From Synaphobranchus kaupii (Eukaryota; Chordata; Actinopteri; Anguilliformes; Synaphobranchidae): a DNA stretch of 64,000 nucleotides. A program made the translations under genes and the position numbers. This document shows, one piece after another, positions 57,101-64,000 of the stretch. The first letter of the stretch is position 1. Every line of letters starts with the position of its first letter. The stretch is taken from the NCBI GenBank assembly GCA_029718625.1, contig CM056379.1, positions 50,985,579-51,049,578 of the forward strand, read 5' to 3'. The notes beneath the pieces are model-generated. The model had not been told where the DNA came from, did no database searches, and saw nothing but the letters and a program-made list of their open reading frames with translations.

Positions 57101-58198
57101 TTTGTTAATAAAATCTAATGTTCAGAAGCATACCATATGTTGTTTGTATGATAACACAATTAAAGTACAAATTATATTGAGATATAAAGCCTTACTGTTA
57201 AAAGCTACACCTAAAGTATGTAGTATATGAATTTCATAGAATTTTTATTCTACTTCCTTCAATTCAGATTAAAATTCTGCATCCTGTTTGCTACCTCAAT
57301 TCAAATTCAAGAATTGAAATTTGAGGCATTCTCAATTCAGTTCTGAATGGTGCACAACCCTGATGTATACTGTACTTTCTCCAATTAATGTACAACTTTC
57401 TAAATAGTGTTTAATACTTTTGTAAAATGGTGGCGAGATCAGGAATTGACTAAAAATGTCAGTAGTGCCAATTTGATTGTTCCTAGTATGTATAATACAG
57501 CTTCTCATTCTGTCAGTGCTCTAGAGTTGTTACAGTACAACGGTGTGACCTTTGAGATGCTGGCCTCTGCTTTCCCTGAGTGCCTTTCAAAGCACCTGGA
57601 GTTCTCGCAGAGATTAAAGATTGAAGGTGAGTAAACTGGCACCTATCTATGCTGATGTGATTTCTTAATTTATTCCGTGTGTCAATGCAGATAGTCAGCT
57701 GCATGTGTGTTTGTGTGACTTAACTGCTTCTCTCCCCTGCTGCAGCAATATACCGCCCCCACTGTGAGAGGCAGGTGCGGGAGATGGAGAGAATAAGGGA
57801 GGAAGAGAGTCTGTCTCTGCCTCTGGATATAGACTACTTTTCCCTTCCAGTCTCTCTCTCCCGGGAGGTCAGAGAAGTGCTGGACCATGTTCGACCACAC
57901 ACTGTAAGTTAGACCTGACTCCTCTAGTTTATAAATAACTTAATTATGCTCATGTAATATCATCAATAGTATTAACATCCATAACTGCAGGGAGGATGAT
58001 GACTATTTTAGAGCTTTGTATTCTCTCATTTTCTTTTTCTCTATCCATCAGCTGGGAGCTGCCACCCGCTTACGAGGAATGACTCCTGCTGCTATTGTTC
58101 AACTCCTTAATTATGTCCGCAAGACAGGGCAGGACAGACATGGAAAGAGAGGCAAACATATAGAAATGGCAGCTTTAGAGAAAGAGGGAGGAATTTAA
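41973..58198 (+). CDS. MTO1: MTO1, mitochondrial tRNA wobble-uridine modification FAD protein
   Basis: Twelve exons: 41973-42165, 49524-49723, 50219-50336, 51289-51587, 51979-52091, 52237-52427, 52701-52831, 53838-54042, 54164-54335, 57517-57626, 57746-57903, 58052-58198. They total 2,037 nt (678 aa), phases all agree, and all introns are GT-AG. The MnmG/GidA family protein works with GTPBP3 in the mitochondrial matrix to put the 5-taurinomethyl group on U34 of several mt-tRNAs. Seen: Arg/Lys-rich presequence without acids, FAD-binding [10 protein letters not shown] (about 35-44), conserved Cys69 in SCNPS and Cys310 in RYCPSIES (equivalents of the two bacterial MnmG cysteines), [17 protein letters not shown], and the C-terminal helical domain ([14 protein letters not shown]). 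Length is close to the family norm; no defect seen. Start chosen at MLLRKLF. Confidence 0.95.
42398..42603. mobile_element. hAT MITE, 206 bp (copy 2), MTO1 intron 1
   Basis: Same ends and length as 13,298-13,503; perfect 8-bp duplication GTCTACAA at 42,390-42,397 and 42,604-42,611. Confidence 0.88.
42829..43564. mobile_element. hAT-like foldback MITE, 736 bp, MTO1 intron 1
   Basis: Long copy of the 7,357 family: arms of about 350 bp, nearly perfect complements, both starting CAGTGGCGGCTCCTGAGCTG. Perfect 8-bp duplication GTCCAGAT (42,821-42,828, 43,565-43,572). Confidence 0.88.
44381..45312. mobile_element. Foldback Tc1-type element, 932 bp
   Basis: TA-flanked arms AACTCCTCAAAAAAAGCTTG and complement, each about 370 bp, around a loop of about 200 bp. 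On the minus strand the loop encodes the C-terminal part of a Tc1-type transposase ([23 protein letters not shown]). Non-autonomous. Confidence 0.7.
45426..45469. repeat. Palindromic micro-insertion (28 bp) with 8-bp flanking repeats
   Basis: Insert 45,434-45,461 has perfect 10-base arms CACAGAACTG and CAGTTCTGTG around an 8-base loop. Flanks are GTTTGAAC (45,426-45,433) and TTTTGAAC (45,462-45,469), 7 of 8 identical. Longest member of the micro-insertion group. Confidence 0.7.
46637..47080. mobile_element. Insertion in the right arm of the intron-1 inverted repeat
   Basis: Begins near GTTCTGGGGTGCGTCTCAAT and ends near GAATGAACCCCTGGTCTG, interrupting an arm that is continuous on the left (43,770-44,200). 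Ends are weakly complementary (GGGGTGCG.. / ..AACCCC). Boundaries approximate; family unknown. Confidence 0.5.
47471..48592. mobile_element. Tc1 element with foldback module (copy 3), second TIR family
   Basis: TIRs CAGTGCCCTCCATTATTATT and complement, a different Tc1 family from copies 1 and 2. The complete palindromic module (centre about 48,025) spans 47,710-48,370 and has a transposase tail ([17 protein letters not shown]) at both outer ends, in opposite orientations. Confidence 0.75.
48770..49140. repeat. Half foldback module inside an AAAGTTGGGACAG repeat
   Basis: 48,790-48,955 is one module arm (CCCTTGATGATTTACAGCCA to TTAGTCTTTTGATATCG). It is flanked by pieces of a second repeat: AAAAACGTTGGGACAGTA on the left and CTGTCCCAACTTTTTTAGAA on the right. 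Confidence 0.6.
49443..49490 (+). repeat. SINE-tail fragment, intron 1
   Basis: CTGGATAAGTGCATCTGCTA followed by AATGAATTTAATGTGATG, the plus-strand form of the fish SINE tail, 34 bp upstream of exon 2. Confidence 0.5.
49524..49723 (+). CDS. MTO1: MTO1 exon 2 (residues 65-131)
   Basis: Preceded by TTGCTCCTCAG. Encodes [20 protein letters not shown], with the conserved Cys69, then [20 protein letters not shown] and [14 protein letters not shown]. Ends phase 0. Confidence 0.95.
50219..50336 (+). CDS. MTO1: MTO1 exon 3 (residues 132-171)
   Basis: Preceded by CCCCCACAG. Encodes [16 protein letters not shown], the variable strand region between the two FAD-binding segments. Ends phase 1. Confidence 0.93.
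51028..51083 (+). repeat. SINE-tail fragment, intron 3
   Basis: TGTCGCTTTGGATAAAAGCG then TCTGCTAAATTAATAATGTA, plus-strand fish SINE tail. Confidence 0.6.
51289..51587 (+). CDS. MTO1: MTO1 exon 4 (residues 171-270)
   Basis: Encodes [38 protein letters not shown], and [10 protein letters not shown], all family signatures. Donor CAAG before GTAAAG. Ends phase 0. Confidence 0.95.
51979..52091 (+). CDS. MTO1: MTO1 exon 5 (residues 271-308)
   Basis: Encodes [20 protein letters not shown] and ends GPR, split across the junction. Phase 2 end. Confidence 0.95.
52237..52427 (+). CDS. MTO1: MTO1 exon 6 (residues 308-372)
   Basis: Encodes [20 protein letters not shown] (Cys310) and [20 protein letters not shown]. 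Phase 1 end. Confidence 0.95.
52701..52831 (+). CDS. MTO1: MTO1 exon 7 (residues 372-415)
   Basis: Encodes [18 protein letters not shown] and [19 protein letters not shown], the second FAD-contacting segment. Phase 0 end. Confidence 0.95.
52993..53412. mobile_element. Palindromic insertion with 16-bp target duplication, intron 7
   Basis: TTATTATTAAATCATA is duplicated at 52,977-52,992 and 53,413-53,428. The insert folds on itself: ACAACATAGGAAAAGGACTC..GCAAACG against CGTTTGCTTCC..GAGTCCTTCTCCTATGTTGT, centre about 53,160, with about 80 bp of unpaired sequence at the right. A duplication this long suggests target-primed retrotransposition rather than a cut-and-paste transposon. Confidence 0.65.
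53838..54042 (+). CDS. MTO1: MTO1 exon 8 (residues 416-484)
   Basis: Encodes [38 protein letters not shown] and [19 protein letters not shown]. Phase 1 end. Confidence 0.95.
54164..54335 (+). CDS. MTO1: MTO1 exon 9 (residues 484-541)
   Basis: Encodes [20 protein letters not shown] and a variable helical stretch ([18 protein letters not shown]). Ends CTAAG before GTGAGC, phase 2. Confidence 0.92.
54589..56119 (+). mobile_element. Complete Tc1/mariner transposon (DD35E), MTO1 intron 9
   Basis: 1,531 bp with TA on both sides. TIRs start CACTACTCACAAAAAGTTAG, and the first 46 bp of each end differ at only one base. Encodes an uninterrupted transposase in the same orientation as MTO1. High TIR identity and an open gene suggest a recent insertion. 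Confidence 0.9.
54887..55915 (+). CDS. Tc1/mariner transposase, intact, DD35E
   Basis: 342 aa, usual for Tc1-type enzymes (about 340). Start at [12 protein letters not shown]; the frame is open 28 codons further upstream, but that stretch does not look like transposase. Order: helix-turn-helix ([20 protein letters not shown]), GRP-like motif ([10 protein letters not shown]), second HTH ([20 protein letters not shown]), then catalytic LFSDESRFT (first Asp), [12 protein letters not shown] (second Asp) and [12 protein letters not shown] (Glu). I count 35 residues between second Asp and Glu, not the 34 of classical Tc1; this suggests the DD35E (Traveler) group, by inference. No stop or frameshift. 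Confidence 0.9.
   Translation: MRPRRHLTIDQQYLAIARLQTGCSQREVATELRVSQSVISRLQQRYRETGRVTERHRSGRPLATSHTDDRFIVNSALRNRMMNATQLQAHLREVRGTQVSRQTIRNRLHQRGLRARRPARVPDHTTRHRRHRLAWAREHLRWTRDQWASVLFSDESRFTLSRNDGRQRCWRRQGERYASATVVTRRPFGGGGVTVWAGVSSQYRTALHFVNGTVTSPYYLNNIINPVIVPLHEQHRPNFIFMDNNAPAHRGRIIRERLLETGVPQMEWPALSPDLNPIENLWDQLTHRVEARNSVPQNLNDLRAALQEEWDAMPQQTISRLVNSMRRRCQAVIDAQGHMTSY
56120..56850. mobile_element. Fused Tc1 end fragments, split by a SINE
   Basis: 56,160-56,370 has the non-coding end of one Tc1 family (AACCCATGATGACAAAGTGA, AAAACATGTTTTTAGAATTT). 56,775-56,850 matches the left end of the Sleeping Beauty-type element at 60,841 in reverse (AATTGTGAAAAACTGAGCTT, CTTTCGACTTTAACTGTA). Both are non-coding remnants. 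Confidence 0.6.
56381..56760 (+). mobile_element. tRNA-derived SINE, full length, MTO1 intron 9
   Basis: Perfect 10-bp duplication TCATATTTCA (56,371-56,380 and 56,761-56,770). The head has an A box (TAGTACAGCGGTAAAAGC) and a B box (GGTTCGCGCCCCGG), then a GC-rich body and a tail (TTGGCTACTAAATTGGGAGA..) ending in A-rich sequence. It is a retroposon, not a tRNA gene. The intact duplication suggests a fairly recent insertion. Confidence 0.85.
57517..57626 (+). CDS. MTO1: MTO1 exon 10 (residues 541-578)
   Basis: Encodes [20 protein letters not shown] and [11 protein letters not shown], matching the family C-terminal domain. Phase 1 end. Confidence 0.92.
57746..57903 (+). CDS. MTO1: MTO1 exon 11 (residues 578-630)
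   Basis: Encodes [20 protein letters not shown] and [20 protein letters not shown]. Phase 0 end before GTAAGT. Confidence 0.94.
58052..58198 (+). CDS. MTO1: MTO1 exon 12 (residues 631-678)
   Basis: Encodes [20 protein letters not shown], the conserved end of the MnmG C-terminal domain, followed by a basic tail; TAA at 58,196-58,198. Confidence 0.94.
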   Translation: MGAATRLRGMTPAAIVQLLNYVRKTGQDRHGKRGKHIEMAALEKEGGI

Positions 58199-58236
58199 AA
58201 AATGTACAGTGAAAGAAATTTGTGTAAAAAAGTAAA

Positions 58237-58242
58237 AATAAA
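58237..58242 (+). terminator. MTO1 polyadenylation signal
   Basis: AATAAA 39 bp after the stop codon, in an A-rich context. The 3' UTR would be very short; later signals are possible. Confidence 0.5.
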
Positions 58243-58734
58243 AAACGTATTTCAAAATGTAGGACATATACTTTTTTTATTCTTTTTTAAAAAATTTTAA
58301 TTTAAATTTTTTTTTAACATTTTCTTTGATTTTGTTTTTAAATGTCTGAACAATGATGACCAGCATGGTGTTGTGTTTGTTCAAACCAAGTAGGTAACTG
58401 AAAGCGTACACTATGTACTCACTGTCAGAATAGCATGATTCAGTGATTGGTATGAGGTCAAAATTCTATATCACTGACAGTGCAAAAGTTAAAAAGCAGA
58501 GTGCCCCACGCTGCCCCACTGTCTTCATAGTCCAGCATCTTGCTCCTCTGCTCCTCTGGAAAAAAACCTAAAGGGGAATTTCCACTGAGGCTGTGGCTTG
58601 CCTCTGGGGGATTCTGGGTAACCAGTGGTATCAGAGAATGTCACCTCAGTTGTAACTGCAAGTGGGGAGGTCAGAGGGCACTGAAAGAGAGTCATACACA
58701 CTAATTAGCCAACATACACACATACAGTACCAGT
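58243..58734. other. MTO1 downstream flank, nothing recognised
   Basis: T/A-rich then unique sequence; no gene seen. Confidence 0.4.
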
Positions 58735-59100
58735 CAAAGGTTTGGACACACCTACTCATAGAAGGTTGGTTTTTTTCGTTATTTTTACTGTTTTCCACAT
58801 TTTAGAATAATAAAGACATTAAAACTGTGAGATAACACAAATTTAATTATGCAAAGACCAAAAAAGTGTTAAACAAATCAAAAAAGTCATATTTTATATC
58901 CTTCAAAGTAGCCACCCTTTGCCTTGAAAACGGCTTTGCACATTCTTGCCATTCTCTCAACCAACTTCTGTGGTAAACAGGTATTCCACAGGTAAACAGG
59001 TGATGCTATCAGGACACTGGATATCAAAAGACTCTTGATATCTTATTTCCAGGTGCTCTTAGAAGGGATACTATAACCTCTGCATTTGAATTGCTTGAAT
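58735..59100. mobile_element. Third Tc1 family end joined to half a foldback module
   Basis: Left TIR CAGTACCAGTCAAAGGTTTG after TA. On the minus strand 58,895-58,970 encodes a Tc1 transposase end (LVERMARMCKAVFKAKGGYF). From about 58,990 it continues into the foldback arm (ATATCAAAAGACTCTTGATA..), which stops near 59,095. Confidence 0.65.
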
Positions 59101-60003
59101 TCTGAATAAACTACTTGAAAATGCTTAAGTTTTCCATAACTCGTAGTCTAATTGTTTGGAGGAAACAAAAAATAGTTAATATTTGTGGATTAAAATTTGA
59201 AGAAACAGTTTTCGTTGTTGTGAGTGAGGTTATCTGTGATGTCTTCTCTCAGATTGCGTTCACTGTATTAACACAGAACAGTTACAGTTGAAGGAGCTAG
59301 CATCTGTGACACTCCTGCCACCATGCCCACCTGCCCCGGTTCAATGAAAATTGGTTTCAAAATGAATGTTACAGGCTGTGGCTACAGCGAGGGCCGGCTT
59401 CACGCAAGGCTTACTGCAAGTTTTAAAGGACAGACATTGACATATAGGCTACACGATGGGGGAATCAGCACTAATAAGCCATGCTAAAGGTATCGGGGCA
59501 AACGTGGTTTTCGTCAAAACTGTCCAACGTTACCGATTCAGCGGCAGTAAAGAAAAAATAAGAGACTAATTTTAAAGACACACAAGAATAATAGCTGGGA
59601 ATGGATACATGCGTTGCTAATGATAGTGATGCAGTGGCGATTTATAATTTACAAATATATTAATTTAAAGCATGACAATTATAGTGGGGCATACATTAAT
59701 TTTAGGCATATGCTGGCACTCTTATCCAGATCGTTTTTCATCCTATGGCAAAGTGCTAAATCTCGCAAATATGTTTGTTTATACTGTGTATGTTTGACAT
59801 GGATACAGTTTGGTTATTTAAGTTTTGTTTTTTTGTGCTACTTTGTCGGAGTCCAGATAGTCGCCTAACGAGAAGAGAGAGCTAGCCAGCTAATAAAAAT
59901 GCATATGTGTGTGGCATACAACAATCTAATTCAGGGAGGTCTAAGAAAAATAGCAGAAAATGTTCACAAAAATATTATTTCAAAGTGGCAACTGATAGTG
60001 TAT
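59101..60003. other. Intergenic, nothing recognised
   Basis: No gene. The open frame 59,614-59,868 is low-complexity and unsupported. Confidence 0.4.
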
Positions 60004-60723
60004 TGTGGAAGTAAGCTGTTTTGTGAAACTGTTCTGTAGGCCCAAGAAAGCCCCATATGCAAGCTTCTATATAAATAATTAAATAATACAGTCAAGATCT
60101 AGTGGAAGTACTGAGGATGGGGGGTGGCAAGAGGATGAAGGATAGTTCCCTATCAACAAGGACGAGGGCATCTAGCACACCAGTCAAAACAGGAATGTTT
60201 CCCTCCTGTGTTCCATAACTAAGCACGAGTTGTACCTATAACAATAGATAAGATAGATCATGCTGACCGAACAGGCGGGAGAATAATAAAAAATAAGGGA
60301 AATTAAGGAAAATTACATGGTCTGATTAAAAGGCACATGAGAAGTCACAAACTATTTTATTTGGTAGATCAAGAGTGCCCCCAAGCGCATAGGGTAGGAA
60401 CTGGTCATATAACATGTTTATTTTTCACCTAATTTGTTATTGCATAAAATAAGATATGACGAAAGGGTGTCACCGCACATTATTGGTGTATTAGTTAGGT
60501 AGAGGAGGAGTTATGATATTATACAAACTAATGTTTGTTTTTGTTCGGGGAACTCCTAATCCTCTGCGTAGGGTAAAGGACCTCCCGTTGGCGTCAATGC
60601 TTAATAAATGGTTAAACTGAATAGAAGACTATTTCCTTCATCTTCATCTTGAGAATTCTCCAGCTCAAAACCCATCTCAAATTGAACCTAATGAGGAGAG
60701 AGTAAAGGACTTCCCTCCTTGCA
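60004..60723 (+). mobile_element. Solo LTR related to the 24,228 retrovirus
   Basis: Begins TGTGGAAGTAAGCTGTTTT, like the LTR at 26,487, and shares GGGGAACTCCTAATCCTCTG, AGAGGAGGAGTTATGA and CCTAATGAGGAGAGAGTAAA. It contains an AATAAA near 60,603. The right end is taken at TTGCA; no clear target duplication. Confidence 0.6.
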
Positions 60724-60840
60724 TCTATCTTGCTGTTGTTTTAAATAATAAGCCTATTCAGGTAACTTAGTTAACTTACAGACGACTATGTATAAAGCTA
60801 AGCTGCAATCATGTAGCTACTATTGTTAATTATATAACTA

Positions 60841-62469
60841 CAGTTGAAGTCGGGAGTTAACATACACCTTAGCCAAATCCATTTAAACTCAATTTTTCAC
60901 AATTCCTGACATTTAATCCTAGTAAACATTCCCTGAATTAGGTCAGTTAGGATCACAACTTTATTTTAAGAATGTGAAATGTCAAAATAATAGTAGAGAG
61001 AATTATTTCAGCTTTCATTTCTTTCATCACATTCCCAGTGGGTCAGAAGTTTACATACACTCTGTTAGTATTTGGTAGCATTGCCTTTAAATTGTTTAAC
61101 TTGGGTCAAATGTTTTGGGTAGCCTTCCACAAGCTTTTCACAATAAGTTGCTGGAATTTTGGCCCATTCCTCCTGACAGAACTTGTGTAACTGAGTCAGG
61201 TTTGTAGGCCTCCTTGCTCGCACAAGCTTTTTCAGTTCTGCCCACAAATCTTCGATTGGATTGAGGTCAGGACTTTGTGATGGCCACTCCAATACCTTGA
61301 CTTTGTTGTCCTTAAGCCATTTTGCCACAACTTTGGAAGTATGCTTTGGGTCATTGTCTATTTGGAAAAGCCATTTGCAACCAAGCTTTAACTTCCTGGC
61401 TGATGTCTTGAGATGTTGCTTCAATATATCCACATCATTTTCCTTCCTCATGATGCCATCTATTTTATGAAGTGCACCAGTCCCTCCTGCAGCAAAGCAC
61501 CGCCACAACATGATGCTGCCACCTCTGTGCTTCACGGTTGGGATGGTGTTCTTCGGCTTGTAAGTCTCACCCTTTTTCCTCCAAACATAACGATGGTCAT
61601 TATGGCCAAACAGTTAAATTTTTGTTTCATCAGACCAGAGGGCATTTCTCCAAAAAGTAAGATCTTTGTCCCCATGTGCAGTTGCAAACTGTAGTCTGGC
61701 ATTTTTATGGCGGTTTTGGAGTAGTGGCTTCTTCCTTGCTGAGCAGCCGTTCAGGTTATGTTGATATAGGACTTGTTTTACTGTGGATATAGATACTTTG
61801 GTACCTGTTCCCTCCAGCATCTTCACAAGGTCCTTTGCTGTTGTTCTGGGATTGATTCGCACTTTTCGCACCAAAGCAGGTTCATCTCTAGGAGTCAGAA
61901 CGCGTCTCCTTCCTGAGCGGTATGACGCCTGCATGGTCCCATGGTGTTTATACTTGCGTACTATTGTTTGTACAGACGAACATGGTACCATCAGGCGTTT
62001 GGAAATAGCTCGCAAGGAAGAACCAGACTTGTGGAGGTCCACAATTTTCTTTCTGAGGTCTTGGCTGATTTCTTTTGATTTTCCCATGATGTCAAGCAAA
62101 GAGGCAATGAGTTTGAAGGTAGGCCTTAAAATACATCCACAGGTACAACTCCAATTGACTCAAATAATGTGAATTAGCCTATCAGAAGTTTCTAAAGCCA
62201 TGACATCATTTTCTGGAATTTTCCAAGCTGTTTAAAGGCACAGTCAACTTAGTGTATGTAAACTTCTGACCCACTGGAATTGTGATATAGTGAATTAAAA
62301 GTGAAATAATCTGTCTGTAAACAATTGTTGAAAAAAATTACTTGTGTCATGCACAAAGTAGATGTCCTAACTGACTTGCCAACACTATAGTTTGCTAACC
62401 ACATGGAGTGGTTAAAAATGAGTTTTAATGACTTCAGCCTAAGTGTATGTAAACTTCCGACTTCAACTG
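60841..62469 (-). mobile_element. Sleeping Beauty-type Tc1 transposon, 1,629 bp
   Basis: TA on both sides; outer repeats CAGTTGAAGTCGGGAG and complement, inner repeats at 61,038-61,060 and 62,251-62,277 (GGGTCAGAAGTTTACATACA and complement). Two binding-repeat copies per end is the IR/DR arrangement of salmonid-type Tc1 elements. Only the transposase carries an obvious defect. Confidence 0.9.
61065..62087 (-). pseudogene. Sleeping Beauty-type transposase, one premature stop
   Basis: 341 codons including stop (340 aa, the family length) from MGKSKEISQDLRKKIVDLHK. A paired-like DNA-binding domain with GRRR motif is followed by catalytic WSDETKI (Asp153), IDNDPKHTSK (Asp244) and [14 protein letters not shown] (Glu, 34 residues later, DD34E), ending FKGNATKY. 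The frame is unbroken except for TAA at codon 158 (61,614-61,616). It is therefore non-functional as is, but otherwise complete. The stop lies five codons after the first catalytic Asp. Confidence 0.9.
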
Positions 62470-63509
62470 TAAGTAGCAAAATTCAACGTGTTTGATTCCA
62501 CATTTTTAAGCCTCAAGTTGGCTAACGTTAGCTTACAATTTACTTTAAAAAATCTTGCTCAGGGATACTTTTCCATAGGTAAGGTCTGTACGAATAATAA
62601 TAGAAAATGTTGACAATATTATTTGAAAGTGATAGTGGACAGGCTAGCTTACATTGCTGTACCCTAAAGTAATATGCTGCACTTAGTTAATAGTTTCCTT
62701 GCTGAAACACTTAGCTAAAGCTAAGCTGTAGTTATGTACTATTTTTAATTCTATAGCTAGTTAGTAAGCAAGCTTCAACATGGTTTGTACAAGAAACATA
62801 CTGATTCCAAACTTTTAATTCAAAATTTTAAAACAAGCGTCCTCAAGTTGAGGTTGGCTAATAGTTTACCCATCATACACAGAGAGACAGGCTGCTGTCA
62901 GCACAGCTCCAGAAACACACACACAAAGCTGTATTTTTTAAGGAAAATAATTTCAAGCAGGACCATTTTGATTGTGACAGTCGAGTTTAGTTAATTCGAA
63001 CAATTTTTGATTTGATTTTTCTCTCTCACACGCTCTCCCTCTCTCTCTCACACACACACACACACACATTCACACATGCCCACAAACATACACACAGCCA
63101 CACATATGCGTGTGCAAACACATGCACACAGTATGATACTTTTGCAAGTAAAGATGCAAATGGTATCAAAGTTGTTGTCTTTTGGTATTGAACTCATATT
63201 CACTAAGGCCAAGTGACAGGCATTTCCAAGTCAACATGCTCTCAAAAAAAATAAAAATACTGTAGCACATTGATGTCCAATATAAATGCACCAGATCTTT
63301 CTAATGTAAAATGGCTTTTCAGTACCAAAAAGAGCGGTATTTTGAATGTAGAATTAATCGTGCTTTTTCATTGAAGAGATTATCTGTTAATTGGACAATG
63401 TTGAATTTAAATGCTGATATGCTTGACAATTCAATTATTTACCTTGAAAGTGCTGGAAAAGTTATTGAATTTCACTTTAGAAAAGCATGAACCCTGTATG
63501 AACCCTGTA
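62470..63509. other. Intergenic with CT/CA microsatellite
   Basis: No gene. Microsatellite at about 63,020-63,085 (CTCTCT then CACACA). Confidence 0.45.
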
Positions 63510-64000
63510 GATTAAGCTGTAAATTACAATAGAATAGTATGGAACCCATGGTTGGCTAAATGGCTGTAAGTCATCAAGGGTCTGAGGTATCACACCAGCC
63601 TCTAACCATCACTCTGCTGCCAGATATGCAGTAGATATGGATGGTTCACTTGAAGGGTTGTTTCTCCTAACTTATTTTTCTATAGACTTCAATAGGAAAA
63701 TGAGTCAGGAGAAACAACCCTTAAAGTGATCCATCCACATCTACTGCATATCTGGCAGCAGAGTGATGGTTTCAGCCTTGTTTGATACCTCAGACCCTTG
63801 ATGACTTACAGCCATTTAGCCAACCATGGGTTCCATACTATTCCCGTGCAATTTACAGCTTAATCTAGTCGCACCCCCCAATTCCCATAGAGATCCATTA
63901 AAATGCAGAGAGGTTATAGTATCGCTTCTAAGATTATCTGGAAATAAGATATCGAGTCTTTTGATATCCTTTATACAGGGTCATGATAGCATGACCTGTT
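63510..64000. repeat. Foldback module (copy 4), runs to window end
   Basis: Palindrome centred near 63,688: CCATCACTCTGCTGCCAGAT against ATCTGGCAGCAGAGTGATGG. Arms are at least 190 bp. It ends CATGATAGCATGACCTGTT at the window edge. No Tc1 end is visible on its left. Confidence 0.7.

Noticed and set aside
51040..58198. Transposon damage to MTO1 exons
   Set aside because: All insertions fall in introns; every exon joins in frame with canonical splice sites.

Overview
This is a gene-poor, transposon-rich stretch of a ray-finned fish (teleost) genome. Three things point that way: one conventional multi-exon gene with GT-AG introns, a repeat content dominated by Tc1/mariner elements, hAT-type MITEs, a tRNA-derived SINE with the usual fish 3' tail, an I/Nimb-type LINE, piggyBac and LTR remnants, and the frequent GCTAACGTTAGC-like motif. 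I cannot name the species.

The only host gene I can model is MTO1 (mitochondrial tRNA wobble-uridine modification, FAD subunit), plus strand, 41,973-58,198. Twelve coding exons join in frame to 678 codons plus stop, with every exon-intron junction GT-AG. Intron 1 (7.4 kb) and intron 9 (3.2 kb) are packed with transposons, including an uninterrupted Tc1-type transposase (DD35E) in intron 9.

Layout. 1-5,000: no gene recognised, Tc1 debris and two Tc1-derived non-autonomous elements. 5,240-12,640: one I/Nimb-type LINE on the minus strand, split by a 2.4-kb non-coding DNA transposon (itself split by a hAT foldback MITE) and by a solo LTR. 13,300-23,860: MITEs, tandem repeats and a PIF/Harbinger-like insertion. 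23,890-29,682: one dispersed TIR repeat opened by a decayed endogenous retrovirus and by a second 2.3-kb element. 31,860-34,470: a TIR element carrying a hAT element. 36,250-38,354: a piggyBac relic. 38,840-41,080: a Tc1 deletion derivative, an uninterrupted copy of the dispersed repeat, and a tandem duplication just upstream of MTO1. 58,735-64,000: Tc1 fragments, a solo LTR, a Sleeping Beauty-type transposon with one premature stop, and a foldback repeat running off the window.

The most unusual observation is a micro-insertion: related palindromic inserts of 14, 23 and 28 bp (plus a probable 11-bp relic), each ending in the same bases and flanked by near-perfect 8-bp direct repeats, at unrelated sites. 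For one of them an unoccupied version of the target is present elsewhere in this window. Second is a foldback module found next to transposase 3' ends of three different Tc1 families. No CRISPR array, rRNA or functional tRNA gene was seen.
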